Assembly (NCBI RefSeq): GCF_900111275.1
Contig: NZ_FOGR01000002.1
Coordinates: forward strand, 496,001 to 560,000
DNA length: 64,000 nt
Source: Rhizobium sp. NFR03
GTDB taxonomy: Bacteria; Pseudomonadota; Alphaproteobacteria; Rhizobiales; Rhizobiaceae
Direction: 5' to 3'
This document shows, piece by piece, positions 1 through 10,030 of this stretch (its first letter is position 1; each line of letters opens with the position of its first letter). A program made the position numbers and the translations under genes. The notes under the pieces are model-generated. The model saw only the letters and a program-made list of their open reading frames with translations. It searched no databases and was not told the DNA's origin.

Positions 1-1296
1 GAGGGGCGCCAGAGCCTTGCCGACGTGCATTCCACCGTCGCGGTGCCCACTGGCGGCACGTGGTTCCGCCGGTTTCTCGCCTTCGTCGGGCCGGGCTACA
101 TGGTGTCGGTCGGCTACATGGATCCCGGCAACTGGGCAACGGATATCGCCGGTGGCGCCCAGTTCGGCTACACGCTGCTCACCGTCATTCTGCTCTCCAA
201 CCTCATGGCGATCCTGTTGCAGGCGCTCGCCGCGCGGCTTGGCATCGCTACCGGCCGGGATCTCGCGCAGGCCTGTCGCGATGCCTACCCGAAGCCCATC
301 GGCTTCGTTCTCTGGATCGCCTGCGAACTCGCCATCATCGCCTGCGACCTTGCAGAGGTTATCGGCACGGCGATCGCTCTGAAGCTGCTGTTCGGCATTC
401 CCCTGATCGCCGGCGCGCTGATCACCGCGCTCGACGCAATCCTGCTTCTCTATCTGATGCAGAAGGGCTTCCGTTTCCTCGAAGCCTTCGTCATGGCGCT
501 CCTCGGCATCATCGCCCTCTGCTTCATCGTGCAGATTGCGGCAGCGGCCCCGCCGGTTGCCGCGGTGCTTCAGGGCTTTCTGCCCTCGACGGAGGTCGTC
601 ACCAACCCGGCCATGCTTTACATCGCCATCGGCATCATCGGCGCGACCGTCATGCCGCACAACCTCTACCTCCACTCGTCCATCGTCCAGACGCGGCAGT
701 TCGAGCGCACCGAGCCGGGCAAGCGCGAGGCCATCAAGTGGGCAACGCTCGACAGCACGATCGCCCTCATGCTGGCGCTGTTTATCAATGCCGCCATTCT
801 CATCGTCGCAGCCTCCGTCTTTCACGCCAATGGCCGCACCGAAGTTGCGGAAATCGAGCAGGCCTACGAGCTGCTGTCACCTCTGCTCGGCCTCGGTATT
901 GCCTCGACGCTCTTTGCCGTGGCGCTTCTTGCGTCCGGCCTCAACTCCACCGTTACCGCGACGCTGGCCGGACAGATCGTCATGGAAGGCTTTCTGCGGC
1001 TGACGATTCCCAACTGGGCACGCCGCCTCATCACCCGCGGCATCGCGATCGTGCCCGTCGTCGTCATCACCTACATCTATGGCGAACGCGGCACGGCCGA
1101 ACTTCTGGTGCTGAGCCAGGTCGTGCTCTCCATGCAGCTGCCCTTCGCCGTCATCCCGCTCGTCAGCTTCGTTACCAACCGGGAAAAGATGGGCACATTC
1201 GTCGTCTCGCGCTGGGTCGGCGCGCTGGCCTGGATCGTCGCCACGATCATCGTCGTCCTCAACGTCAAGCTGCTCTACGAAACGTTCATCGCGTGA
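1..1296 (+). CDS. mntH: Nramp-family divalent metal (Mn2+) transporter MntH, 5' end outside window
   Basis: Inner-membrane proton-coupled importer of Mn2+ (and Fe2+) of the Nramp family. The two metal-site motifs are present: DPGN in TM1 (residues 33-36 counted from the GTG at 25) and MPHN in TM6 (about residues 210-213). Roughly ten hydrophobic segments follow, ending at a TGA at 1294-1296. The frame is open upstream of the GTG to base 1 and relatives have a somewhat longer N-terminus, so the true start is probably left of the window; position 25 is only the first possible start codon seen. The promoter and any Mur/Fur or MntR site are therefore not visible. Family assignment is secure; preference for Mn2+ is inferred from the family. 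Confidence 0.95.
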   Translation, partial: EGRQSLADVHSTVAVPTGGTWFRRFLAFVGPGYMVSVGYMDPGNWATDIAGGAQFGYTLLTVILLSNLMAILLQALAARLGIATGRDLAQACRDAYPKPIGFVLWIACELAIIACDLAEVIGTAIALKLLFGIPLIAGALITALDAILLLYLMQKGFRFLEAFVMALLGIIALCFIVQIAAAAPPVAAVLQGFLPSTEVVTNPAMLYIAIGIIGATVMPHNLYLHSSIVQTRQFERTEPGKREAIKWATLDSTIALMLALFINAAILIVAASVFHANGRTEVAEIEQAYELLSPLLGLGIASTLFAVALLASGLNSTVTATLAGQIVMEGFLRLTIPNWARRLITRGIAIVPVVVITYIYGERGTAELLVLSQVVLSMQLPFAVIPLVSFVTNREKMGTFVVSRWVGALAWIVATIIVVLNVKLLYETFIA

Positions 1297-1337
1297 CCGC
1301 CGCGGTCTGACGGGGTAGCGGTCTGACGTGGATGTGA

Positions 1338-1367
1338 AGGAACGCCGTGCCGATGCGCGGCGTTCCT
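1338..1367 (+). promoter_or_regulatory. Perfect 10-bp inverted repeat overlapping an EcfG-like promoter match
   Basis: AGGAACGCCG at 1338-1347 and CGGCGTTCCT at 1358-1367 form a perfect 10-bp dyad with a 10-nt loop. No T-tract follows, so it is a poor terminator for mntH. The same bases read GGAAC (1339-1343), 17 nt, CGTT (1361-1364), which fits the alphaproteobacterial EcfG/RpoE2 pattern GGAAC-N16/17-CGTT. That would start transcription near 1371-1373, just before the ribosome site of the next gene. Any palindrome with GGAACG arms of this size gives such a match, so the two readings cannot be separated by eye. Confidence 0.4.
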
Positions 1368-1385
1368 GTGCAAAGGAGATCTCCG

Positions 1386-1817
1386 ATGATCCGCAGTCTC
1401 ACGTCAGCAGCGCTTGCCGTTCTCGTTGCCAGCGCCGGTTCAGGTGCCCTGGCTGCCGGTTTTGATGCCTTCGGCTGGAAAAATCGCGTGCTGATCGTCT
1501 TTGCAAACCCTGGAGACCCGCAGGCCGTCGAGCAGCGACGTGTTCTTGGCGACGAGACGAAGGCCTTTGCAGAACGCGATATGCTGGTGCTGGAGGTTCT
1601 CGGCGACACGGTGAAGCCGATCTACGGCAAGACGGATACGCTTACGGCTCGGGAACTCCGCAAGGATGCCGGAGTCGAAGAGGGCGCGCGCTTCACCGCG
1701 GTCCTCATCGGCAAGGATGGGGGCATCAAGTTGCGGGCGAACAAGCCTGTGACACCCGACCAGCTTTTCGGCCTGATCGACAGCATGCCGATGCGTGCAA
1801 ACGAGGCGTCTCGCTAG
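1386..1817 (+). CDS. Secreted DUF4174-domain protein
   Basis: Protein of 143 residues with an N-terminal signal peptide (hydrophobic core to about residue 24, ending ALAA) followed by a single DUF4174 domain that starts around the FGWKNRVLIVF segment and ends near the C-terminus. Function is unknown; the domain has a thioredoxin-like strand/helix pattern but I see no CxxC pair. The ATG at 1386 is chosen over the in-frame ATG at 1347 because AAGGAG (1373-1378) sits 7 nt before it and because it starts exactly at the signal peptide. It follows mntH by 89 bp. The possible EcfG promoter just upstream would make it a general-stress gene. Confidence 0.8.
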   Translation: MIRSLTSAALAVLVASAGSGALAAGFDAFGWKNRVLIVFANPGDPQAVEQRRVLGDETKAFAERDMLVLEVLGDTVKPIYGKTDTLTARELRKDAGVEEGARFTAVLIGKDGGIKLRANKPVTPDQLFGLIDSMPMRANEASR

Positions 1818-1944
1818 CCTTTCGTCAGAATGGAGCGGCGTCCACGTCCGTTACACTTCATGCTCCCGTCATCGCAGCATCACGGCACTGTCATGACCGC
1901 ATTCTATGCCCAGCGGACCTCAAACCGTCCAAAGGGCTTGCACG

Positions 1945-2976
1945 ATGCGCTGGACCGGTCTCCTCATCGCCGCAGTCGCCGGCTGTCTCGCCATCGCTCT
2001 CACCTTGCCCGCAATGGCGGTCGACAACACGCGAACCTCTCGCATCCTCGAGCGGTTGAAGAACGCCAATGCGTGGCGCAGCCATATCATGGTCGTTGCG
2101 CACAGAACGGGCTGGAAGGAAAACGGCCGCATGATCCGCGCGGAGAACTCGCTCGATGCGATCCGCAACGCCATCGCGCTCGGGGCAGAGATGATCGAAC
2201 TGGATGTGCGAAAGTCGTCCGACGGCACGCTGATCCTCATGCACGACGATTTTCTCGACCGCACCACGACCTGCCGCGGTGAAACACGCGCGACCTCGCT
2301 TGCCACACTCAAGACCTGCCGTCTTGTGGTCGAAGCTGACGGACACGCAACCGATGAGACGGTGCCGACGCTCGAACAAGCTCTACTGGAGACGCGCGGC
2401 CGCATTCTCGTCAACATCGACAACAAGTTGACGCCAGACATTCTGCCGGAGGTTGCCACGCTTGCCCGTCGCCTCGGGATGGCGGAGCAGATTCTCGTCA
2501 AGGAAAACCTGTGGAATGACAGGCGCATCGCCGATGCCCAAGCGCTGATGGCCGCTATCGGTCCCGACATCACGTTCCTGCCCATCCTGGCGGACGATGC
2601 CGTTCACGATCCGGATTTCATGGCGAAGGCGACGTCGAGCTTCCGTGCGCCAGCCGCAGAACTCGTCCACTGGCACGCCGACGATGCACCGCAGACGACC
2701 GATGGCGGCGCGCTGTTTTCGGCAAAGGCCCGCGCCGCTGCAATCCAGGGCAACTGGCACCAGTGGGTCAACACCTACACCATCGTCAACCGCGCGCCGG
2801 GCATGCAGTCGGGCGGTCGCGGCGACGAGCGCGCCGTGATCGACGGCAAGCCGCTTGAGAGCTGGGGTTTCTGGATCGACCGCGGCGCGACGATCATCCA
2901 GACCGACGAGCCCAAAGCCCTGATTGCGTGGCTGGAAAAGAGCGGCTACCGGGTTCCCTACGACCTGACCAACTGA
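1945..2976 (+). CDS. Glycerophosphodiester phosphodiesterase family protein, exported
   Basis: 343 residues. Probable signal peptide (about residues 1-25, ending PAMA), then a GDPD TIM-barrel domain. Catalytic landmarks are visible: His53-Arg54 (AHRTGWKENG), the acidic ENS and ELDV segments, and the second His at about residue 100 in LMHDD. The family hydrolyses glycerophosphodiesters to glycerol 3-phosphate plus alcohol; an exported form would act on deacylated phospholipid head groups in the periplasm. The ATG at 1945 is used rather than 1906 because it begins at the positively charged n-region of the signal peptide. Substrate is not inferable. It stands alone between DUF4174 and the Tim44 gene. 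Confidence 0.85.
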   Translation: MRWTGLLIAAVAGCLAIALTLPAMAVDNTRTSRILERLKNANAWRSHIMVVAHRTGWKENGRMIRAENSLDAIRNAIALGAEMIELDVRKSSDGTLILMHDDFLDRTTTCRGETRATSLATLKTCRLVVEADGHATDETVPTLEQALLETRGRILVNIDNKLTPDILPEVATLARRLGMAEQILVKENLWNDRRIADAQALMAAIGPDITFLPILADDAVHDPDFMAKATSSFRAPAAELVHWHADDAPQTTDGGALFSAKARAAAIQGNWHQWVNTYTIVNRAPGMQSGGRGDERAVIDGKPLESWGFWIDRGATIIQTDEPKALIAWLEKSGYRVPYDLTN

Positions 2977-3151
2977 AGACGCTCCGGGAGCGCTCGGCGC
3001 GATGCGGAGAGCGAAATGACGCCGCATGTTCCGTCACGGCCGATGCCGTTTTCGTGAACGACGCGCAAAACCCTTTTAACGCACGTCATCCATGCCCATA
3101 TAGTTTGCACAAGGGTCTAACGATCCGGTTGAACGACAATGGGGACGAGGC

Positions 3152-4216
3152 ATGTCAGGATTGAAGAAATTTGCAGTATTGTCGGCGGTCGCGATGACGC
3201 TTGTCATCACGGCGACGGATTTCGCGGAGGCTCGCCGTGCAGGCGGTGGCTTCGGTAGCCGCGGCACGCGCACCTTCTCCGCACCGCCCGTCACGCGTAC
3301 GGCTCCGAACACGACGGCGCCGATCGATCGCACCATGACACCGCAGTCGACACGTCCGAACGCTGCACAGAACCAGCCGGGTGCTGCCCAGACCGCGCCG
3401 GCGCGTCGTCCCGGCGGCTTTTTCGGCGGGTTCGGCGGCTCGTTGCTGGGCGGCCTCGCGCTCGGCGGTCTGCTCGGCATGATGATGGGCAACGGTTTTG
3501 GCGGCGCTGCCGGCTTCCTCGGCATGCTGCTTCAACTCGCCTTGATCGCCGGTGCTGCGATGCTGCTGATGCGCTTCCTGCGCAATCGCCAGCAACCCGC
3601 GACCGGTCGCGCCGGCGCTGGCGGGGCTACGGCTGGCAACCCGTATAATGGCTACGCCCGCGAGGCGGCAAACGAACCAGCCCGTGGCCCGGCGGGCAAT
3701 GCGCAGCCGGGAAATGCGCAAGGTTCGCGTGGTCCGGGCTTTACGATCCCGCGCATCGGTGGCGGTGCTGTACAGCAGGCCCAGCCTGTACGCTCGGCAG
3801 CCGTTTCCGACGAACTCGGCATCGGTCAGGCCGATCTGGAGCGCTTCGAGACCATGTTGAAGGACGTGCAGACAGCTTATGGTGCCGAAGACTACGGTGC
3901 CTTGCGCCGCCTGACGACACCGGAAGCCATGTCCTGGCTCGCAGAAGAGTTGAGCGAGAACGCGACCAAGGGCGTCCGCAACGAAGTCCGCGACGTCAAG
4001 CTCCTTCAGGGCGATCTGGCTGAATCCTGGCGCGAGGAAGCCGGCGAATTCGCAACCGTTGCCATGCGCTACGAGAGCATCGACGTGACCCGCGACCGCG
4101 ACACGGGCAAGGTCGTCGAAGGCGATCCTGATCGTCCGACGGAAACGACCGAAGTCTGGACGTTCTTCCGCCGCCCGAGCACGCAGTGGCAGGTCTCCGC
4201 TATCCAGGCAGCCTGA
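3152..4216 (+). CDS. Tim44/TimA-like domain membrane protein
   Basis: 354 residues. Signal-type N-terminus (residues 1-27, ending AEA), then a low-complexity Gly/Arg/Pro/Gln-rich stretch, two hydrophobic segments in a very Gly/Met/Leu-rich region (about residues 88-145), a second disordered linker and a C-terminal Tim44-like domain (about residues 215-354). The family is named for the mitochondrial import-motor subunit; bacterial members are membrane-anchored proteins of poorly known role. Start ATG at 3152 follows GACGAGGC. Transcription ends at the strong hairpin at 4261-4290. Confidence 0.85.
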   Translation: MSGLKKFAVLSAVAMTLVITATDFAEARRAGGGFGSRGTRTFSAPPVTRTAPNTTAPIDRTMTPQSTRPNAAQNQPGAAQTAPARRPGGFFGGFGGSLLGGLALGGLLGMMMGNGFGGAAGFLGMLLQLALIAGAAMLLMRFLRNRQQPATGRAGAGGATAGNPYNGYAREAANEPARGPAGNAQPGNAQGSRGPGFTIPRIGGGAVQQAQPVRSAAVSDELGIGQADLERFETMLKDVQTAYGAEDYGALRRLTTPEAMSWLAEELSENATKGVRNEVRDVKLLQGDLAESWREEAGEFATVAMRYESIDVTRDRDTGKVVEGDPDRPTETTEVWTFFRRPSTQWQVSAIQAA

Positions 4217-4260
4217 TTGCGCTGACGCGGCTGGACTCTTGAAAAAGACGTTGTGAAAGA

Positions 4261-4290
4261 AAAGGCCGGTGCAATCGCACCGGCCTTTTT
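4261..4290 (+). terminator. Rho-independent terminator after the Tim44-domain gene
   Basis: Perfect 11-bp stem AAGGCCGGTGC (4262-4272) / GCACCGGCCTT (4277-4287) with loop AATC, running into a T5 tract (4286-4290). It lies 45 bp after the stop codon at 4216. Confidence 0.93.
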
Positions 4291-4342
4291 CGTGTCGACA
4301 TCCTCCGGGCTGCGTTCATCACAACAAGCCCGCTGGAGACCA

Positions 4343-4370
4343 CCTGCGTCATTCATGACGCAGGTTTTTT
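4343..4370 (+). terminator. Second plus-strand terminator in tandem
   Basis: Stem CCTGCGTCAT (4343-4352) / ATGACGCAGG (4355-4364), closed by a 2-nt gap (in practice a 4-nt loop), followed by T6 (4365-4370). It points toward the 3' end of the convergent fad operon at 4380, so it probably blocks read-through into antisense fadB RNA. There is no T-tract on the minus-strand side. Confidence 0.85.
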
Positions 4371-4379
4371 CTCATCATG

Positions 4380-6593
4380 TCAGGCTGCGGCGGCGACCTT
4401 TGCATAGGGGTCGAAGCGGCCGTAGAAGGTTTCGCCCTTGGCAGCCATGTCCTTCAGCAGCGGTGTCGGCGCGAAGTGATCGCCATAGGTCGCGGCCAGC
4501 TTCTCGCAGAGCGCGACGAACGCCTTGGCGCCCATGCCGTCGATGTAGGACAGCGTACCCCCGGTATAGGGCGCAAAGCCGAAGCCGAGGATGGAGCCGA
4601 CATCGGCTTCGCGCGGATCGGTGACGATGCCTTCCTCCACGGTGCGCGCGGCTTCCAGCGCAATGGTGACGAGGAAGCGATCCTTGATCGTCTGGACGTC
4701 GAGTTCGTCCGCCGGCTTCTGCGGGTAGAGCTCCTTCAAACCTGCCCAGATGTGCTTCTTCGCCGGCTTTTCCGGATAGTCGTAGAAACCCTTGCCATTC
4801 TTCCGTCCGCGCCGGCCAAGATCGTCGACGAGCTTGTTGACGAGCTCTAGATGGGCTGGATCCACGGCCTGCTCGCCGAGATCGGCAACGGTCGCCTTCA
4901 GGATCTTCTGCGACAGGTCGATAGCGACCTCGTCGTTGAGCGAGAGGGGACCGACCGGCATGCCGGCCATCTTTGCCACGTTCTCGATCATCACCGCCGG
5001 CACGCCTTCGATCAGCATGTCGTAGGCTTCGTGGATGTAGCGGAAGACGCAACGATTGACGTAAAAGCCGCGTGTATCGTTGACGACGATCGGGGTCTTC
5101 TTGATCGCCGCGACATAGTCGAGCGCCCGGGCAAGGGCTGCGTCGCCGGTTTCCTTGCCGAGAATAACCTCGGTCAGCATCATCTTCTCGACCGGCGAGA
5201 AGAAGTGGACGCCGATGAACTGGGCGGGACGCTTGGAGTTTTCGGCAAGCCCGGTGATCGGCAGCGTCGATGTGTTCGAAGCAAAGATCGCGTCGGCCGA
5301 CAGCACCGCTTCGACGGCTTCGATCACATCCTTCTTGACCGTGCGGTCCTCGAATACGGCCTCGACCACGAAGTCGGCGGTCTTGAGGTCGGCATAATCG
5401 GCAGAGGGGGTGATCAGTGCGAGAAGCTGTTCGCCCTTCTCCTGCGTCATCCGGCCCTTGGCCACGCTGTCCTTCACGAGACCTTCGGAATGCGTCTTGC
5501 CCTTGGTGGCCGCCTCGATGTCGCGGTCGATGAGGGTGACGGGAATGCCGGCGGCGGCCGTGACATAGGCGATGGAAGCGCCCATGAAGCCTGCGCCGAC
5601 GACGCCGACATGTTTGAAGTCCGACTTGGGAACACCCGCCGGGCGGCGTGCGCCCTTGCCGAGTTCCTGCATGGAGACAAACAGCGAGCGGATCATCGAG
5701 AAGGCCTCGGTGGTCTGCAGGATCTGCGTGAAATAACGCTGCTCGATCTTCAGCGCCGTGTCGAAAGGAACCTGAAGGCCTTCATAGACGCACTTCACGA
5801 TGGCCAGCGCGCCGGGATAGTTGCCATAGGTCTCGCGGCGCAGGATGCCGGAGGCAGCAGGCCAGAGCTGGGCACCGGCCGCGCTCCACATGGAGCCGCC
5901 GGGCGCTTTGAAGCCCTTTTCGTCCCAAGGCTGAACAGGCTTCAGGCCGTTCCTGATCATGGCCTTGGCGGCGTCGATCAGCGCCTCGGGGGCGGCAAGC
6001 TCGTGCACCAGGCCCAGTGCCTTGGCGCGCTGCGGGGTGAGCGTCTGTCCGGTCGTCATCATCTGCAGCGCATCCTGCGCGTTGGTAAGACGCGGTACGC
6101 GCTGCGTTCCACCGGCGCCGGGGAAGATCCCGACCTTGACTTCCGGCAGGGCGATCTTGACGGCCTTGGAGTTGGAAGCCACACGGCCGTGGCAGGCGAG
6201 CGACAGCTCGAAGGCCCCGCCCATGCAGGTGCCGTTGATGGCGGAAACCCACGGCTTGCCGGAGGTTTCGATCTTGCGGAACAGCCCCGTCATCTCGCCG
6301 CAAAGCTCGAACAGCTTCTGCGCCGCTGTCTCGGGGTTCTTCTTTTTCTCTTCCGCCTGGAAGGTGAACATGCCCTTGATCATCGAGAGGTCGGCGCCGC
6401 CCGAGAAGGTTGCCTTGCCAGACGTGAAGACGACGCCTTTCACGGCCTCGTCATTGACGACCGCGTCGTTGACCGCGGCGAGTTCCCGCAGCACCTCGGC
6501 CGTGAACACGTTCATCGACTTGTCCGGCATGTCCCAGGTGACGAGAGCAATGCCGTCGGCATCCGTTTCGATGGTGAAATGGGTGTAAGTCAT
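4380..6593 (-). CDS. fadJ: Bifunctional enoyl-CoA hydratase / 3-hydroxyacyl-CoA dehydrogenase (FadB/FadJ-like)
   Basis: 737 residues, the usual size for the beta-oxidation alpha subunit. The N-terminal crotonase domain (about 1-190) has the oxyanion-hole region around [18 protein letters not shown] and the GAGGTQR segment. The NAD-binding domain starts near residue 326 with [14 protein letters not shown], has HFFSPVEKM with the catalytic His, and is followed by two C-terminal 3HCDH domains. It hydrates enoyl-CoA and oxidises 3-hydroxyacyl-CoA. Ribosome site GGGGAGAG precedes the ATG at 6593. It lies 12 bp after the thiolase stop and is the last gene of the operon. FadB versus FadJ naming cannot be settled by eye. 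Confidence 0.92.
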   Translation of the reverse strand: MTYTHFTIETDADGIALVTWDMPDKSMNVFTAEVLRELAAVNDAVVNDEAVKGVVFTSGKATFSGGADLSMIKGMFTFQAEEKKKNPETAAQKLFELCGEMTGLFRKIETSGKPWVSAINGTCMGGAFELSLACHGRVASNSKAVKIALPEVKVGIFPGAGGTQRVPRLTNAQDALQMMTTGQTLTPQRAKALGLVHELAAPEALIDAAKAMIRNGLKPVQPWDEKGFKAPGGSMWSAAGAQLWPAASGILRRETYGNYPGALAIVKCVYEGLQVPFDTALKIEQRYFTQILQTTEAFSMIRSLFVSMQELGKGARRPAGVPKSDFKHVGVVGAGFMGASIAYVTAAAGIPVTLIDRDIEAATKGKTHSEGLVKDSVAKGRMTQEKGEQLLALITPSADYADLKTADFVVEAVFEDRTVKKDVIEAVEAVLSADAIFASNTSTLPITGLAENSKRPAQFIGVHFFSPVEKMMLTEVILGKETGDAALARALDYVAAIKKTPIVVNDTRGFYVNRCVFRYIHEAYDMLIEGVPAVMIENVAKMAGMPVGPLSLNDEVAIDLSQKILKATVADLGEQAVDPAHLELVNKLVDDLGRRGRKNGKGFYDYPEKPAKKHIWAGLKELYPQKPADELDVQTIKDRFLVTIALEAARTVEEGIVTDPREADVGSILGFGFAPYTGGTLSYIDGMGAKAFVALCEKLAATYGDHFAPTPLLKDMAAKGETFYGRFDPYAKVAAAA

Positions 6594-6605
6594 GGTTCTC
6601 TCCCC

Positions 6606-7814
6606 TCAGACGCGTTCGATGATCGTAGCGGTGCCCATGCCCGCGCCGATGCAAAGCGTGACGAGGGCGGTGTTGAGGTCGCGGCGCTCCAACTCGTCGA
6701 GCACCGTGCCGAGGATCATCGCGCCGGTGGCGCCGAGCGGATGGCCGAGCGCGATGGCGCCGCCATTGACGTTCATAATGTCGTGCGAGATGTCGAAAGC
6801 CTGAAGGTAGCGCAAGACCACGGCGGCAAAAGCCTCGTTCAGCTCGAACAGGTCGATATCACCGATCGTCATGCCGGCGCGCTTCAGAAGCTTTTCCGTC
6901 ACGTCCACAGGACCGGTCAGCATCAGTGCCGGGTCGGAGCCGATGTTCGCGAAGGCCTTGATGCGGGCGCGGGGCTTGGCGCCGAGGCTCTCGCCGCCGG
7001 CCTTGGAGCCGAGCAGCACGAGGCCGGCACCATCCACGATGCCGGACGAGTTGCCGGCATGGTGGACGTAGTTGATCTTCTCGATTTCCGGATGCGCCTG
7101 GATGCCGACAGCCTCGAAGCCGCCCATTTCGCCCGGCATCTGGAAGGAGGGGTTGAGCCCGGCCAGGTTCTGCATCGTCGTCGTTGGACGCATATGCTCG
7201 TCCTTGGCGAGGATGACGATGCCGTTCTGGTCCTTCACTGGAACGACCGACCGGTCGAAATAACCCTTTTCCCAGGAGGTGCCGGCGCGGCGCTGGCTTT
7301 CGACGGCATAGCTGTCGACGTCTTCACGCGAGAAGCCATATTTCGTGGCGATCAGATCCGCCGATACGCCCTGCGGCATGAAGTAGCCGGGGAAGCTGAC
7401 GGAGGGGTCCATGTACCAGGCACCGCCCGACATGCCCATGCCGACGCGCGACATGCTCTCGACGCCGCCGGCGATGACGATGTCGTCGGCGCCCTGCGCG
7501 ATCTTGCCGGCCGCCAGATTGATGGCATCGAGCCCGGATGCGCAGAAACGGGAGATCTGGATCCCCGGTGCGCGGGTGGAATAGCCCGCTTCGAAAGCCG
7601 CGGCCTTCGGGATGACGGCGCCGGCTTCGAACACCGGATCGACGCAACCCATGATGATGTCGTCGACGGTATTTGTGTCGATCCCGTTGCGCTCGCGCAG
7701 CGCTTCCAGCATGCGTGCGGCCAGGCGAGGTGTGGGCACCTCATGGAGGGCGCCGTCCTTCTTGCCGCGACCGCGCGGGCTGCGCACATGGTCGTAAATG
7801 AATACGTCAGTCAT
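6606..7814 (-). CDS. fadA: Acetyl-CoA C-acyltransferase (3-ketoacyl-CoA thiolase)
   Basis: 402 residues, full length for a thiolase. The nucleophilic Cys is at about residue 91 in [12 protein letters not shown], and the C-terminal motifs [16 protein letters not shown] and CIGAGMGTA supply the second Cys and the GHP histidine. It cleaves 3-ketoacyl-CoA to acetyl-CoA and a shortened acyl-CoA, working with the FadB/J-like product downstream. The ATG at 7814 follows GGGAGAACGGGATA. It lies 74 bp after the acyl-CoA dehydrogenase stop on the same strand. Confidence 0.93.
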   Translation of the reverse strand: MTDVFIYDHVRSPRGRGKKDGALHEVPTPRLAARMLEALRERNGIDTNTVDDIIMGCVDPVFEAGAVIPKAAAFEAGYSTRAPGIQISRFCASGLDAINLAAGKIAQGADDIVIAGGVESMSRVGMGMSGGAWYMDPSVSFPGYFMPQGVSADLIATKYGFSREDVDSYAVESQRRAGTSWEKGYFDRSVVPVKDQNGIVILAKDEHMRPTTTMQNLAGLNPSFQMPGEMGGFEAVGIQAHPEIEKINYVHHAGNSSGIVDGAGLVLLGSKAGGESLGAKPRARIKAFANIGSDPALMLTGPVDVTEKLLKRAGMTIGDIDLFELNEAFAAVVLRYLQAFDISHDIMNVNGGAIALGHPLGATGAMILGTVLDELERRDLNTALVTLCIGAGMGTATIIERV

Positions 7815-7888
7815 TATCCCGTTCTCCCAATCGGCACAAAGCCGTCTGTCTATCCGTGGAGGCGATCGATTTCAGGGGTGGCCGCGTA

Positions 7889-9685
7889 TCAGAACGCGGC
7901 GGCGTCGAGTGCCATCAGCGTATCCGATCCCGCCTCGATGCGCGAGCGGCGCAGGGTCGTCTCAGGCAGGATGCGGTTCATGTAGAAGGTCGCCGTCACC
8001 AGCTTGTTCTTCAGGAAGTCTTCGCGGTCGCCAGCGCCCGAGGCGAGCAGCCCCTGTGCGGTCTTGGCCATCTTGGCCCACATGTAGCCCAGCACGACAA
8101 GGCCGCTGAGGTGCATGTAATCCGTCGAGCCGGCACCGGCATTGTCGGGCTTCGCCATGGCGTTCGACATGAACCACATGGAGGCCGACTGCAGGTCGTT
8201 CAGGCTCTTCTTGAGCGCCTTGGTATAGGCCGTCATCTGCTCGTCGCCACGGTTCTCGTCGCAGAAGTCGCCGATTTCCTTGAACAGAGCCATAACGGCG
8301 CGACCACCATTGAGCCCCAGCTTGCGGCCGACGAGGTCGAGCGCCTGAATACCGTTCGCGCCTTCGTAGATCATGGCAATACGCGCATCGCGCACATACT
8401 GGCTCATGCCATGCTCCTCGATGTAACCGTGCCCACCGAAGACCTGCTGTGCCATGACGGCATGGTCGAAGCCGCGGTCGGTCAGCACACCCTTGAGGAT
8501 CGGCGTCACCAGTCCGAGCAGGTCGTCCGCCGTCTGGCGTTCGGCCTCGTCCTGCGAGCGATGTGCGACATCCGACTTCAGCGCTGTCCACAGCGTGAAG
8601 GCGCGGCTGGCCTCGTTGAAGGCGCGGATGGTCATCAGCACGCGGCGGATGTCGGGGTGGACGATCAGCGGATCGGCCTTCTTGTCCGGTGCCTTGATGC
8701 CTGACAGCGAACGGCCCTGAAGGCGCTCGCGGGCATAGTCGACAGCGTTCTGATAGGCGATTTCCGAGACGGAGAGACCCTGAAGGCCGACGCCGAGACG
8801 GGCCTCGTTCATCATGACGAACATTGCGTTCAGGCCGCGATTGGCCGTGCCGATCAGATAGCCCGTCGCGTCGTCATAGTTCATGACGCAGGTCGAGTTG
8901 CCATGAATACCCATCTTGTGCTCGATGGCGCCGCAGGTCGCGCCGTTGCGCGTGCCGGGCGTACCGTCTGCTCCCACGATGAACTTCGGAACGATGAAGA
9001 GCGAGATGCCCTTCGTCCCCTCCGGCGCGCCTTCGATGCGGGCGAGAACGAGATGGATGATATTGTCGGCCATGTCGTGTTCGCCGGCGGAAATGAAGAT
9101 CTTCTGCCCGGAGATCTTGTAGCTGCCGTCCGGCTGCGGCACGGCCTTGGAACGCAGAAGCCCGAGATCGGTGCCACAGTGCGGCTCCGTCAGGTTCATC
9201 GTTCCCGTCCATTCGCCGGCGATCATCTTCGGCAGGTAGGTCGCGCGCTGCTCGTCCGTGCCATGCTCGATGATGGCGGCGATCGCGCCCTGCGTCAGGC
9301 CTGGATACATGGTCAGCGACATATTGGCGGACGACATGTACTCGCCGATCGCCGTATGCAGGGTGTAGGGCAGGCCCTGGCCGCCAAACTCTTCCGGTGC
9401 GGCAAGACCGAGCCAGCCGCTCTCGCGGTACAGATCATACGCTTCCTTGAACCCCTTGGGCGTCGTGACCGAGCCGTCCGGGTGGCGCACGCAGCCTTCC
9501 TGATCGCCGGAGAGGTTCAGCGGGAAAAGCACTTCTTCGGCAAGCTTCGCGGCTTCCCCGACGATGGCGTCCAGCATGTCGGGTGTGATGTCCGAGAAAC
9601 CGGGAATATTGTTGTATCGCTCGATGCCGAGCACGTCGTTCAGAATGAAAAGCGTATCCTCGACCGGAGCCTTATAGATGGGCAT
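7889..9685 (-). CDS. Acyl-CoA dehydrogenase, long form with C-terminal extension
   Basis: 598 residues: N-terminal extension, acyl-CoA dehydrogenase N-terminal, middle and C-terminal domains, plus the extra C-terminal domain typical of the roughly 600-residue class. Visible landmarks are the FAD/substrate region around [16 protein letters not shown], the [13 protein letters not shown] segment and [16 protein letters not shown]. It catalyses the first, FAD-dependent step of beta-oxidation. It is first in the operon dehydrogenase-thiolase-FadB/J. The ATG at 9685 is preceded by AAGGGAGGAAGACAAACG, a strong ribosome site. The promoter with a palindrome lies at 9733-9770. Chain-length preference is not inferable. 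Confidence 0.93.
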   Translation of the reverse strand: MPIYKAPVEDTLFILNDVLGIERYNNIPGFSDITPDMLDAIVGEAAKLAEEVLFPLNLSGDQEGCVRHPDGSVTTPKGFKEAYDLYRESGWLGLAAPEEFGGQGLPYTLHTAIGEYMSSANMSLTMYPGLTQGAIAAIIEHGTDEQRATYLPKMIAGEWTGTMNLTEPHCGTDLGLLRSKAVPQPDGSYKISGQKIFISAGEHDMADNIIHLVLARIEGAPEGTKGISLFIVPKFIVGADGTPGTRNGATCGAIEHKMGIHGNSTCVMNYDDATGYLIGTANRGLNAMFVMMNEARLGVGLQGLSVSEIAYQNAVDYARERLQGRSLSGIKAPDKKADPLIVHPDIRRVLMTIRAFNEASRAFTLWTALKSDVAHRSQDEAERQTADDLLGLVTPILKGVLTDRGFDHAVMAQQVFGGHGYIEEHGMSQYVRDARIAMIYEGANGIQALDLVGRKLGLNGGRAVMALFKEIGDFCDENRGDEQMTAYTKALKKSLNDLQSASMWFMSNAMAKPDNAGAGSTDYMHLSGLVVLGYMWAKMAKTAQGLLASGAGDREDFLKNKLVTATFYMNRILPETTLRRSRIEAGSDTLMALDAAAF

Positions 9686-9732
9686 CGTTTGTCTTCCTCC
9701 CTTGGCCTAGCTTCGTAAGGCCGTTCATGAGG

Positions 9733-9770
9733 GCACTCTATTAAAAACTGACGTGCGCGTAAACGTCAAA
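9733..9770 (-). promoter_or_regulatory. Promoter of the beta-oxidation operon with an overlapping palindromic operator
   Basis: On the minus strand, TTGACG (9764-9769) and TTTAAT (9740-9745) are separated by 18 bp, a reasonable sigma-70 promoter about 50 bp upstream of the dehydrogenase start. A perfect inverted repeat TGACGT-N8-ACGTCA (9749-9754 and 9763-9768) occupies the spacer and the -35 box, the position expected of a repressor site. It resembles TTGACGT/ACGTCAA-type operators that I recall for MerR-family LiuR-like regulators of acyl-CoA catabolism; that link is from memory. Confidence 0.55.
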
Positions 9771-10030
9771 AGTCGCGACTGCGGCATTTTGCCTGAACAT
9801 TCCGACGCAGAAAATACCCCCCGCTGGCGGGACGAGGCGGGCATTTCCGAAGGTGGAATCCAAAATCCTCGAGCAGGTTAACGGCTTGTTTACCACGTTC
9901 CGGGAAAGTGGCGCGAGAGGTCAATGCTGCTTGTTCCGTTCCGAGTCGTCCGCAGCCTTGTCCACCGGCACAAGGGGCCTGATCCTTGAGCCGTGTTCGG
10001 GGAATGCCAGGCGAAGAGGCGAAAGCAAAC
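9771..10030 (+). other. Divergent intergenic region, podJ upstream side
   Basis: With 9686-9770 this makes a 345-bp gap between the divergent fad operon and podJ. This part must hold the podJ promoter and its 5' leader, but I see no convincing -35/-10 pair. The podJ frame is open from a TTG at 9986, which has no clear ribosome site; the ATG at 10031 is preferred. Confidence 0.4.

Noticed and set aside
4851-7985. 1044-residue plus-strand open frame opposite the fad genes
   Set aside because: It is the antisense shadow of the fadJ and thiolase genes; its sequence is His/Asp/Arg-rich with no domain, and the minus-strand products are textbook proteins.
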